Assembly (NCBI GenBank): GCA_003290165.1
Contig: QNQO01002073.1
Location: 1-64,000, forward strand
Origin: Berberis thunbergii
Taxonomy: Eukaryota; Streptophyta; Magnoliopsida; Ranunculales; Berberidaceae
Reading direction: 5' to 3'
DNA length: 64,000 nt
Of the stretch, positions 1-10,185 are shown one piece after another. A model generated the notes under the pieces. The model was not told where the DNA came from, did not search any database, and saw only the letters and a list, made by a program, of their open reading frames with translations. How positions within the stretch are numbered: the stretch's first letter is position 1; every line of letters starts with the position of its first letter. Both the position numbers and the translations under genes were made by a program.

Positions 1-830
1 CCATTAAGAATTGGGGAGAATTGAAGTGGCCCGCCAAACAGCAAATAGATCACTCCTGGGGTGATAACAACAAATATTGCGCATTTCACAAGTAAGGCGG
101 CCACGTCATTGAGGATTGCAAAAGTCTCACAAGTGAGATTGAGTACTGGATCAAGAAGGGTAAGTTGAAAGAATTCTTGGGCCCGAAAAAAAGACATGAC
201 CGGGCAAAGAAAAGGGAAGATGTAGTAAAAAAGATAGATAAAAAAACTCCTGGCATCATATATGTCCTTAATGAGGTCGGCTCGGAAGGTGAGCAGTCCA
301 ACAGGTCCCAAAAAGTATGCACCTCGAGATGCGGATGCAACCCACCTGTGAGGTCCAACAAGTGCAATACACACGTATTCAGAGTCCAATCCCACCACTA
401 ACATTCATGGACAAGGACCACCAAGGTGTCCATCCTCCTCACAATGACGCTCTCTAAACGTCTCGTTTCTCAATGCATTCTACAATGAACTTGACACCCG
501 CCAGTCAACCAATAATCGGGTTTAAAGGAGAAAAGTGTTTCCCTCTCAGGATAATCAGCTTAACAATAGTGGCGGAAAAGCCACAACTTTAGAAAGTCAT
601 TTTCCAGAAGTTTATGGTGGTCGATGCTCCATCCACCTACAACATCATCTTGGGGAGGCCCTAGCTCCATCAAATGGAGATGGTAGTTTCCACTCTTCAC
701 TAGTGCATCAATTACACTGCCAATCAGGCAGAAGGAACAATTCATGGAAATACCTTCAGTGAGAGACTGCCACTATGCACCGTTGAAGCAGCTGGATTGT
801 TAGCAATTAGAGCTCAAGCCTGCTGAACAG
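1..830 (+). pseudogene. Ty3/gypsy gag-protease remnant
   Basis: Decayed Ty3/gypsy retrotransposon polyprotein. A zinc-knuckle-like stretch (YCAFHK, stop, GGHVIEDC) starts near position 75 and runs into EIEYWIKKGKLKEFL, a run typical of plant Tat/Athila-type Gag. The open frame continues to about 401. In another frame, 611-660 encodes FMVVDAPSTYNIILGRP, the conserved stretch at the end of the retroelement aspartic protease, followed by a frameshifted continuation to about 830. No RT or integrase follows before the LTR-like sequence. Stops and frameshifts show it is dead. Confidence 0.72.
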
Positions 831-1109
831 ACATATCAAAGACCGAGCTAGAATGAAAGGGAAGAATCACCCCGCATGGATAAAGACAATGATTCGACAA
901 CAAAGGCTAACCTGTGTGACGAGCCAGAATCCAACACCGGAGACACCATCTGTCTGTCACTCCAGTCCATTACAAAGCTAACTAGCAACACTTCAACGAA
1001 CAGACACCTACTTCAAAAGTAGGCAACGAGCGAGGAACGACCTGCACCCACGTTCACTTTTCAGTGACTTCGCTATCATTGGCGAAACGTGACACTTCGC
1101 TATAAGATT

Positions 1110-2480
1110 TTCAGGACCATGCGTCTTTCTTTCAGGGCATATTAGCTTAGTCCCCGTTCAGATTCAAACTATCTTATTGTTTTGATTTCTTTTAATTTTC
1201 AGTTTATAAGATTTGTTAACACAAGCTTAAATGATACAGATTCATTTAAGGAATAAACACAAATTATAGAAAACATACTTTATTGATTACTAAGAAAGTT
1301 GTTATAAAGCTTGCTCGACTTACCATTACAAAATTTTATAAAATACAAATATCTAAGTCCGATACGAGTATGGATCCGCTAAAACGCAAGTCAAGAATTC
1401 GCTCCGTCAATCTGCCTTCAAAAAAGGATTCAAAAGTGAAGCAAAAGTACCCAAAGTAGGCTACAAGTTGCAAGTACGCGATTTATTTTTCACTCCACCA
1501 ATCTGCCTTGCAAGGATGATTTGAAAATGACAACGAAGATACTCGAAACAGACTGTAGACACCTTACTCCGCCAATCTGCCTTGCAAACAAGATTTGAAA
1601 ATGAAAGTGAAAGAAGGCAGATGAGGATGTCTCTCAAATGAGGGATGCCTAAGGTGATGTAGAGTTAGCACCCCAAAACAACAAGACACGTCCAACTGAT
1701 CTCCGCTCCACCACTCTGCCTTCCAGGTGTGGCATCATGCGTGAAGCCCTGTAAATACAATTGAAACAACCGTCTCAAAATTAGGTGCACGTATTATGTC
1801 CCAATAGTAGTGGAGGGAGGCAAGGAGCAACAAAAGACTGAAGACATACTTGTCCCCCAGGGAGAGTCTGTACTTCTTCTGCATAATGTAAGAAGAAATT
1901 ACAAGGTCCCATGGAATGAATTGGATGCTCACCCAAACCAAGTGGCACCACAGAATAGCAGGTCTTGTCAAGACTCATCACTGCAAATGTCAGAATACTT
2001 GAAGACTCCAATAACGAAGATCTTTCTTTAGCCTTTGGAGAACCCAAAACATCTTCTCTAGAAAGATGCAATTGAAGGATATGTTTTACAACATTAATGA
2101 CAACGTTTGAAATGGTGAAGACCGGCCTATATATAGGCGTGATGGTTCATGAAAAGAAGTCACCCAACAGTTACGCCAGCATCAAACGTCATACGGGATA
2201 TAAGGAAGCAACGGTTCCAACTGCAACTGCACGAGTCCACATTCATTGAACTAATGGCATACATGAAACCTCATTAATTGAGGGGGGGGGGGTAACTGAT
2301 ACTAAACTATCTCGCAATCTACATCATACACGTGGTACAATGATCTCACTAATAGGGCCCATCCAACTAGTAAGCCCAAGCAAATGTCTAGTCAGATTAG
2401 TGGCCCAAAAGAAGGAAAACACGAACAATATAAGCCTTAGACGCCCATCGAACGCATAACACACCTACAATGATATTATT
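1110..2480 (-). mobile_element. Tat/Ogre-like LTR (minus orientation)
   Basis: The reverse complement of this stretch matches the plus-strand LTR at 8.3-9.65 kb over several blocks. These include the ACACGTGG/GTAGATTGCGAG segment at about 2312-2345, the segment around 1984-2060 (TTTGGGTTCTCCAAAGGCTAA on the minus strand) and the AATCAATAAAG polyadenylation-like segment near 1270-1290. A palindromic TATA-like CCTATATATAGG lies at 2126-2137. Boundaries are approximate because no clean TG...CA ends or target duplication were found. Several CCAATCTGCCTT-type subrepeats occur at 1400-1730. Confidence 0.6.
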
Positions 2481-2689
2481 ATCAACAAATCCTAGGTATC
2501 CGCTCTATTAAAGTTCTGCTGCTGTTCATTAAATTTGGATGAATTCAGTCCGATCAATCTATGACTATTAGGCTCCAGAATCAGACCTACTGATCTGACC
2601 CCTGTGTCGGACTATTAGGAAAATTAACTAAGTCAGGACACCTAAGTCAGACTTACATGCTTAGTGCCAAATGGAGGCCGAACCCAATT

Positions 2690-4376
2690 AAGACTTAGTC
2701 AGTTTTGACTAATGACGATAGCTTCTGATCTGCTCTAAGACCGTAGTTCACCTAGCGTGGATGAAGATGGCTTAGAAAGTGAGAGTCTAGTCAGCGCTCT
2801 CGACGTCCGATCACGATGACTTGCCAAGGATTACTGTCAACTACAAAAAATATTCTAAAATGCACTAGGCGGTGGGCTGGTCGCGAGCAGGTGCCTAATG
2901 CCTAGGGGCCTTGGCAGGAGCCTAGGCGATTTTAGGTTTTGTATTAGAACTTTAATAATTTACAAAAGTTAAGCATAATATTTTATCAATTACATCCAAT
3001 TTAATGCCAAGATACATATGAAAATTTTATAAACATGAAAAATTTACAATCATGAACAAAATTTATTAAAACTAAAATGACCGAAGTTTGTCATGATGAG
3101 TACTTTATACAAAGTTGAATTTGTAAAGTTGAATTTGTAGACAAATATCCAAACCTACTCTTTTATTTTTCTTCAAATTGCATGAATAACCTCAGTTATG
3201 TTTGATAAAATCTAAATTACTAAAATTGGTACCGACAGATCCTTTGAGAATTTCATTAAGTAATCATCAATTGCTACATTCAGACATATACTGAATAAAA
3301 AAAAATTAAATTGTTTATTTCCAAAAAGTGGAAAGAAAAATAAATTAAGAACACAATCTGCCTTATTATAATAAAACCCGACCAAACCGCCTAGACCGCC
3401 CAGACCCCTCCTAGACTGCCTAGGCACCTACCCGATTTTTCACCCCACCCAGCCATTAATCTGGGCGTTTCTCTAACGCCTCCTAGGCCATTTTTTAGAA
3501 CACTGGCTACAGACAATGGTCACCGAACTAGATCAAAGCTTAATCAGTTCTAACTGATGGCGATAGCTTCTGGTCCGCTCTAAGACCATAGTTTGCCAAG
3601 TTAGTCAGTTTGAACCGATGATGATAGCTTCTGATCCACTATAAGACTGTAGTTCGCCGAGCGCGGGTGAAAATGGCTTAGAAAATGGGAGTCTAGTCAG
3701 CTTTCAAGATGCCTAACCATGATGTCTTGTAGAGATCATTGTCCAATTACAAACAATGGTCGCCGAACATGATCAATGCTTACTCAGTTCTGACTAATGA
3801 TAATAGCTTATGGTCCACTCTAAGAACATAGTTCGCTGAGTGCGGATGAAGATGTTTTAGAAAGTGGGAGCTTAGACAGAGATCTCGACGCCTGACCACG
3901 ATGGCATGCCAGGAATCATTGTCAAACTAAAGACAATGGGTCATCGAATCTGATAAAAGCTTAGTCAGTTTCGACTAATGACAATAACTTCTGGTCCACT
4001 TTAACACCGTAGTTCACCGAGTGCGGATGAAGATGGCTTAAAAAGTGGGATGTCATGACCACGATGGCTTGTCATGGATCATTGTCCAATTACAAACAAT
4101 GTTCGCCAAATCCGACCAAAGCTTAGTCAGTTCCGACCGATGATGATAGCTTCTGGTCTGCTCTAAAATCATAGTTCACCGAGATCGGATGAAGATGGCT
4201 TAGAAAGTGGGAGGTTAGTCAGCGCTCTTGATGCCTGACCAAGATGGCTTGCCAAGGATCATTGTCCAACTACAAACAATGGTCGTCGAACCTGATCAAT
4301 GCTTAGTAAGCTCCGATTGAATTCGATAGCTTCTGGTCCACTCTAAGATCGTAGTTCATTGAGCGTGGATCTGTTA
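2690..4376. repeat. Tandem repeats, unit about 165-190 bp, retroelement 3' UTR type
   Basis: About six units share the signature GATAGCTTCTGGTC..CTCTAAGA..GTAGTTC..GATGAAGATGGCTTAGAAAGTGGGAG, with starts near 2694, 3533, 3600, 3781, 3961, 4121 and 4301. The array is interrupted at 2848-3505 by a hAT MITE. It lies beside the minus-strand LTR, on the side that would be the 3' untranslated region. Tandem arrays in the 3' UTR are a known property of Tat/Ogre elements. No gene is present. Confidence 0.82.
2848..3505. mobile_element. hAT-type MITE, copy 1
   Basis: A non-autonomous element of 658 bp with no coding capacity. It is homologous along its length to 28401-29040, sharing the interior GGTTTTGTATTA..AACTTTAATAATTTAC and the CCTAGGC-rich ends. 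The right end reads TTTTTTAGAACACTG, whose complement CAGTGTTCTAAAAAA matches the left end of copy 2. The left end here is damaged (AAATATTCTAAAA). Flanks ACTACAAA (2840-2847) and GCTACAGA (3506-3513) look like an eroded 8-bp target duplication. It sits inside the tandem array. Confidence 0.8.
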
Positions 4377-4383
4377 CATTTGA

Positions 4384-4933
4384 GATGTTAGTGTAACGAT
4401 TCTAGGGTCTGTCGTTGATGCCGTCGGCGCAGAAGCATGAGTCAGGTGCCCGTGCACGACAGGATTTGCTGAACGAGGTGGTATAGGGATAGCCTAAGCG
4501 TTTGACGTGTCCTCTGGTTCTCCGTTGTTGCATGACCTAGTGGTCACCATCTTTATGGGTTTTGAAAGGAGATGGTGCTTAATGTAAAATTAAGAACTTT
4601 GTCGTCCCCACAAACACCCTCAAACTGATGTAGTCGTTTTCCATTCCCTGCTTTTACCTAGTTCATGCTGATTTGCACAAGTAACACACGTGAGCCACGG
4701 ACCACCATTGGGGTGGCCGATGACACTTCGATGTTAAAGTCAGATAGGGATCTGAGGAATGTGTAATGTTGTAACAGGGAATTTGTAGTGTACATTAACT
4801 TATCAACCTCATGTCTTATTTATAATGCAAGGAGTCCTGGTTCTACTAGGCCATCGTAAACGTAGTTTAGGAAGGATATCTTCGGCAAGTGTGAGTTTCG
4901 TTGAGTTGTACACGGCAGACTGGAGCTGCTGAT
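4384..4933 (-). mobile_element. Tat-like LTR with degenerate PBS and gag start
   Basis: Homologous to 27690-28160. On the minus strand the order is LTR (TATA-like TTATAAATAAGAC at about 4815), then ACTACATCA, then a degraded tRNA primer-binding site (GTTTGAGGGTGTTTGTGGGG at about 4596-4615), then sequence corresponding to the start of gag with in-frame stops. The gag-like stretch abuts the tandem repeats directly, so the coding interior has been deleted. The LTR continues past the insertion at 4934-6730. Confidence 0.55.
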
Positions 4934-6730
4934 TACGCCCAAACAATACACGCGGTCAATTGCAGTAAAGAGTGGGGTGTCGATCCCACGAGGAAAAACG
5001 ATCTACAAAATAAGGTTAAGGAAAACAAACTATGCAAAACTAAAGCTAATAAATTCTAACAAATTTAAAATACTAAATTGAATTTAATTTAATGAAAATT
5101 AAGTTCGGAAAAATCACAAGGTTCCAAGAATCCCTCCTAGACTTCACGCGCCAACTAGTATTGATTCGCTATGATGACTCAACTATGTGTTTCACATCCC
5201 AAACGACGTAATCGGAAAAATAATCTTTTATGCATTAATATACCCTAATGTAAATGAATTTAAGATTTCACTTTTTCTGAAAAAAACACAAAGGTTTGTC
5301 ATATGTGATATCCTAAACTTACGATATATCCGGAGACAATACCGTAATAAACGATGATCACATATAACTAACCTACTGGAATCAATTAATTCTTAAACAC
5401 TCCACACATAAGAAAAGCGTGACTAAGCTTATATGGAGAAGAAAAGATAATCACCGGAATAATAAAAATCTACGAAGAAATCTATGGTATCCTTCTCACT
5501 AAAATAACATAAATTTCTATATTAAATAAAAGTGATAATCATTAAACATCATTATTCATCGTGAAAACTTAAAGCAAATCAAATGCTAATTTAGTGCGTT
5601 ACATCTAGGAGTTCACCTCTTCACCTTGCGTGGGATTTAGTGACTCATAGTGGTGGTGGTCACAGCATCACTGGAAGAGGAATCCATCACTTCCTGTACG
5701 CACACGAATCCCGAGAAAAATAGCTAAATTTGCACTGTGGTGGCTCTTACAGATTATTGGGGTGTCAATAGCCAAAACCGTTTTTCAAAAGTGAAAAACA
5801 GTTTCTCCCGCGCGAAATCGCGACTCTCCCTGGTTCGTCTTCTCCAGCGCGACAGCGCCCTGCTCCGCCATACGAACGTCTCCGGCACCTGCAAGAACAA
5901 AGAGAAGGTGAGGGAACAACGATAATAACAAAACCGCGAAGGTGGACGAGGAACAGGGAGGTGCTCTCCCTGTTTCACAGTGGTAGCGAGCCTGTCGCGA
6001 TGGTGGTGGCTCTAAAAGAGAGAGGCGTGGAGGAGGGAGAGACCGTGGAGAAGAGAAAAAGAGGAAGGAGGGCGGTTGCGAGGGAGAGAAACATGGAGGT
6101 GTTCCCTGTTTCGCGGCAGTACCGTGCGCGCAGTGGTGGCGATGGTGCTCGGGTGATGGTGGCGGTGAGAGAGAGGGAGGGAGATGGTGGTGGCGGCTGT
6201 GTTATGGACAGAGAGGACGGTGGCGAGGTGAGGTTGGTAGCGTGAAACAGGGGCGTGACACGGTGGTTAGTGACGGTGGCGAGGTGGTGGTTGGTTAGTG
6301 GCGAGAGACCTCTATCTCTGCCCCGGTGGAGGTGGTGATGGTGGCTGGAAAAGATAAGGAGAACAGAAAAACGTGGAAGAGAGAAGTCTCCAAAGAGAAG
6401 GCAAGAGAGAAACCTAAATAGGGTTCCCTATTTCCTTGTTAGGCTGGGCTTAGGATTCTAGCTTTCTGGGCTTGGGCTTGGCCTTGGTTAAAGTAAGTGG
6501 ACCATGTTTATTCAGGTTAGGCTTAGATGTGTGAACCACTCTTTTGTACCACCGCTAGAATCAACAAATTAATCATTTTCTCAAATTGTCGCCTTAATGC
6601 GATTTTATCGTTCACGCGCGCAGATTCCTACAAAAACATAAAAATTGAAATAATTAAAATAAAATATATTAATTGAAGCACTAACATATATAAATTAAGG
6701 GATATATTTTGTAATAATTACGTGTATATC
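4934..6730. mobile_element. Unclassified 1.8-kb insertion with 10-bp target duplication
   Basis: AGCTGCTGAT occurs immediately left (4924-4933) and right (6731-6740), so the 1797-bp segment between is a single insertion into the Tat-like LTR. The left end reads TTACGCCCAAACAATACACG and the right end GTAATAATTACGTGTATATC; no terminal inverted repeats are evident. The left part is AT-rich, and 5960-6400 is a GA/GGTGG-rich stretch. ORFs there are compositional, with no recognisable protein. A 9-11-bp duplication would suit Mutator-like elements, but the class is not settled. Confidence 0.55.
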
Positions 6731-6740
6731 AGCTGCTGAT

Positions 6741-7500
6741 GCTAACGAAGGAGGAGCATTCGGAATGGGATCTTGTCTGCTATAAGATGTCGTATGTATA
6801 CTTGTTCGTTGCCTTGGCATCATCGGTCGAAGAGTGCAGTTCAGACCCTGATGCTCAGGTCATGGCGCGTATGGATGCAACTCCTGCTCTCTAATCCGTT
6901 AAGCTTAGCCCTTCTGTACCCTCTCGATAAGGAGTCAACTTTGTATACTTGTACCCATTTTGCTTCGACTGTTATTGAAAATAGTTTTATCTTAAGTACG
7001 TTATGTATCTGTTTTGTGCTCGTTGTTATTATGGTGTGTTTTTTGTTTCGCCTTGTCGTTTTACTTTGACATAAGCTTGTTGGATCAATAGAAAGTTGAG
7101 TGGTCTGTCTATAGTCGAGAGCTTGACCGTTTGCCTTGCGAGTGATTCAGAGTCACTGTTGCATAGTCATGTCCATCAGTGGGCATGTCGCAGACAATTT
7201 AGTCGTCGGTTGCATTACCCGGGTTGTATCTCGTCCTTAAAGTAAGCTGTTGGGGGCTTATCTTGCTTGTCTAATTCGTTGGTTGTAGCCACCATCATAA
7301 ACGAGTCGTGATAGCCTAGCGTACGCGTTAGAGCGTGTGTACCGAGTCAGGCGCTGCAAGATCGAGTTGGCATTCTATGTAGCACATGTCTGTGCGTTGG
7401 CTGGACGATTTAGGTGTCAGTGTAAGTGGCCTTTTCTGGTAATAGAATGCCAGCTTGTTTGAGCATGAAGACATTGACTGAGCTGTGATTTAACTTTGTG
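6741..7500. other. No gene seen; retroelement-like sequence
   Basis: A continuation of LTR/retroelement-type sequence between the insertion and the tandem array. The 98-residue ORF here has no recognisable motif. A TATAAGATGTCGTATGTATAC segment near 6780 could be LTR-derived, but this is inference. Confidence 0.35.
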
Positions 7501-7509
7501 GTCGTTGTT

Positions 7510-7990
7510 TCAAAAGAGAGCGGTGGTCGCGTGGCGAGCTGCTTAGGGCTCCCACCTTCCGAACCATCTCTGTCCGAATAGAGTGGATTACAGGTTCAGA
7601 GAGTAAGGATTCAACACCATGTTGAAGAGCAATGGTCCCGTGGCGAGCCATCAACATCAATCAGGGACTTACTAGTCTCCTACCTTTCGAACCATCTATA
7701 TCTGCGCAGTGAGGGCTATAAGTTAGAGACAAAGGGGTTCGAAGACCAAGCTGAAAAGCAGTGGCCCTATGGCAAGCCTCGAAATCGGTTTGGGACTGAC
7801 TAGGCTCTTCCAAACCATCTACACCCACGCAGTGGGGGCTACAAGTTCAGGGTTGGTAATTTGGCGTTCAGGCTAAAAAGCAGTGGTCCCGCAGTGAGCC
7901 GTCAGAATTTTTTTGGGTCTGACTAAGCTCCCGCCTTCCAAACCATATACAACCGCGCAGTTAGGATTACAGATCTGAGCTTTGATCAGA
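7510..7990. repeat. Tandem repeats, four units of about 108-129 bp
   Basis: Units begin near 7519, 7628, 7757 and 7879, each with (A)GCAGTGGTCCC.TGGCGAG followed by CTCCCACCTTCCGAACCATCT and GCAGTG.GGGCTACAAGTTCAG. The same order of motifs is seen on the minus strand of the 2690-4376 array (GGCAAGCCATC, CTCCCACTTTCTAAGCCATC). The two arrays are therefore diverged members of one family. This array lies just upstream of the plus-strand LTR, again in the 3' UTR position. Confidence 0.75.
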
Positions 7991-8289
7991 AGTTTTCATT
8001 GTCAGTCGTCACCAGTTAGGCTTACCTGATTGGGTTCGGCAATCATTAATTGTGAAGGGGGCAGTGATCCCCGGTGACGTGACAACGCTGATTAGACTCA
8101 CTTCCTAAACAATCGAGATCTATGCTAGGTGGACTAGGTCTTGGGATGAACCAGTAGCCATCATCATCAGCCTCAACTGACTATGCTTACCTGGTTGGAG
8201 AAAGGTTCTGCCTGCTTAAGGGCGTGCGAACCTATGTCCTTGGCAGTCATGCATTATGTGGAAAACATTACCTTAAATCAGCTGGTGAT

Positions 8290-9654
8290 CCACAGGTATG
8301 ATCCGTGTGTTAGAATTGACTAAGATTTCTAGTCGAATATTGTTTGAATAGTCGATCGAGCCCATGGGCCCGCAGGCGGAGAGCTAGAGTTTCTTGCATG
8401 AATTATGCTACGCGTACGACATAGATCACATGGTAGCACGTGTAAGGCGTAGATCGCATTATAGCACGTGTATGACGTAGATTGCATGTTAGCACGTGTA
8501 CGACGTAGACTGCGAGACGGTTGAGTATCGGTGACTCCTCTCAATTGATGGGGTTGTGCGCAGCACCATTAATTGGATGAACATGGTCTGTGTAGTTTCC
8601 TTGGGAACCGTCGTCTCCTCATTTTTCATACGGTATTAAATGCTGAAGTGCCCATTTGGTGGACCATTATGTCTATATAATGATGTTTCTCAATCGTTGT
8701 AGGCACTATATTCTACAAAGCGTATCTCATGTAATGTTCTTGCTTGAAGATAATGCTTTGGGTTTTTCAAAGGCTAAAGGGAGATCTCCATCATTAGAGT
8801 CTTTGAATGTTCTGACATTTGCACTGATCGGGCATGATGATAATCGCTGTTATGCGTGGTTAACTTTTTCTGGGTGGGCACGTAGTTGATTTGCTGATCA
8901 GATCTCGTAATTTCTCATCAAATTGCAGATAAAAAGTACGGATTTCCTCCCAAGGGAGGAGTCTGTAGTTTATCCGCTTGTGCTTCGGTGTTACCTTGTG
9001 CTGTTATGCCTGCATGTATGCGGTTCCAACTGCTAACTTATGGTTGATCGAAGTGTTGGCGGGTGTTGATGCTTTTGGGGGTGGTATCTCTCAGTCACTC
9101 CGGGTACCACGACTCCACCGCTCACGGACATCCTCATCTTCCTTCTTCTAACTCTTTCGGGAGGCCGGATGTCGTTTGAGGAAGTCTGCAACTCATTGCT
9201 GGGCTCGTGTTGTTGTTGTCAGGTCACCTCCGAGGGCAGTTTGGAAGAGCGGGCGACTACTTTGTTCTCTCAGCCACTCATTGCACCTTTGTCCTTGATC
9301 TTTGGAAGGGGTTGAGCGAAGTTTACTTGAAGTTTTCTTTGGCTCTCTTTATGTAGTTAGACTATTTATTAAACAAATCCTTACTCCATGTCGTATCGGA
9401 TTCAGATGCTTGTAGTATGTAGTCTTTTGTATCCGCCTCTGAGCGTTCATTGTTACATCTTTCCAGTAATCAATAGAGTGTGTTTGCGCAATTCTTTCTT
9501 TATTTCTTGAATGTTTGGAAATCACATAAGTTTTTAAGAACTAAAACTCTACATTGACTATGGAAAGGGAAACAAACAATTGAAATAGACTAACTGTTGA
9601 CAGAAAGAAATTGATCTTGGCTCGAAAGTGAATTCGTATGGCTCTTGTGGATTG
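8290..9654 (+). mobile_element. Tat/Ogre-like LTR (plus orientation)
   Basis: Homologous in inverted orientation to 1110-2480. It contains a G-box repeat cluster (8396-8512), a TATA-like TATATAA at 8674-8680, the conserved CTTTGGGTTTTTCAAAGGCT block at 8757-8776 and a polyadenylation-like AATCAATAGAG at about 9468. It is followed directly by TTGGTGCC (9655-9662), the start of a Tat-type PBS, cut off there by the oligo-T end of a LINE. Start coordinate is approximate. Confidence 0.6.
8396..8512 (+). promoter_or_regulatory. Tandem about 28-30-bp repeats carrying G-box CACGTG
   Basis: About four copies of TAGCACGTGTACGACGTAGATTGCAT-like repeats. CACGTG occurs at 8437-8442, 8465-8470 and 8493-8498 (28-bp spacing); the first copy is degenerate (CGCGTACGAC). 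They lie about 180-240 bp upstream of the LTR TATA-like box, a position that suits an LTR enhancer. That role is inference. Confidence 0.5.
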
Positions 9655-9662
9655 TTGGTGCC

Positions 9663-10115
9663 TTTTTTTTTAAATAGAAAAATTAAACCTCCAGTGGGGA
9701 GGGGAAACTATGGGATGCCAAACCTTTATTACTTGATAAAAATCTTATAAACCTTTCGGAGGTGCACTATGACTTTACCTGAGAAAAAGAAAACTATTGG
9801 ACATTCATCATAGCTAAACAAAAATTAAATTCTAGGTTCAAGAAAGAAACTGTCCTAATTCACTATGTGCCTTTGATCAATAAAAAGCTTATGAATAAGG
9901 TTCTTGATCAAAAGGCCTACCACCAAGTAACCACTACATAACAAAAAGGAAATTGAAAACCAAGCCTATTTCACCAAGGATAAGGCCTAAACCAAGGAAA
10001 ATAAGGGTCTAAAATTTTTTTAGACCTTATTCAAGATCTAGGCCAAATTTACCAAGAGACTAGGCCTCATAAACAAACAAATAAGTAAGTAAACAAAGGC
10101 CTTAACCAATAAGGC
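9663..10115 (-). mobile_element. LINE 3' end (5'-truncated), copy A
   Basis: Starts with oligo-T followed by AATTAAACCTCCAGTGGGGA and CCTTTATTACTTGATAAAAA, the reverse complement of the conserved LINE tail shared with 15.68, 31.0, 47.2, 57.0 and 60.7 kb. Upstream 3' UTR (GGTCTAAA..GACCTTATTCAAG) resembles that of the copy ending at 60.77 kb. No coding region remains. It inserted in the PBS of the plus-strand LTR. Confidence 0.75.
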
Positions 10116-10185
10116 CTTGAGCCAAAGAAAGGAAACACCATACCAAATATTGACCCAACAACCGCCATTGGAGGGGAACACAAGG

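Noticed and set aside
3212..3427. 71-residue minus ORF also seen at 28739-28996
   Set aside because: The similarity is due to the shared MITE; the frame is not kept between copies.
5737..6245. Overlapping ORFs of 62-94 residues on both strands
   Set aside because: GA/GGTGG-rich composition, open frames on both strands and no motif; chance frames in the insertion element.
8396..8512. Possible CRISPR-like repeat array
   Set aside because: Repeats are direct tandem with almost no unique spacers, in plant LTR DNA; no cas genes.
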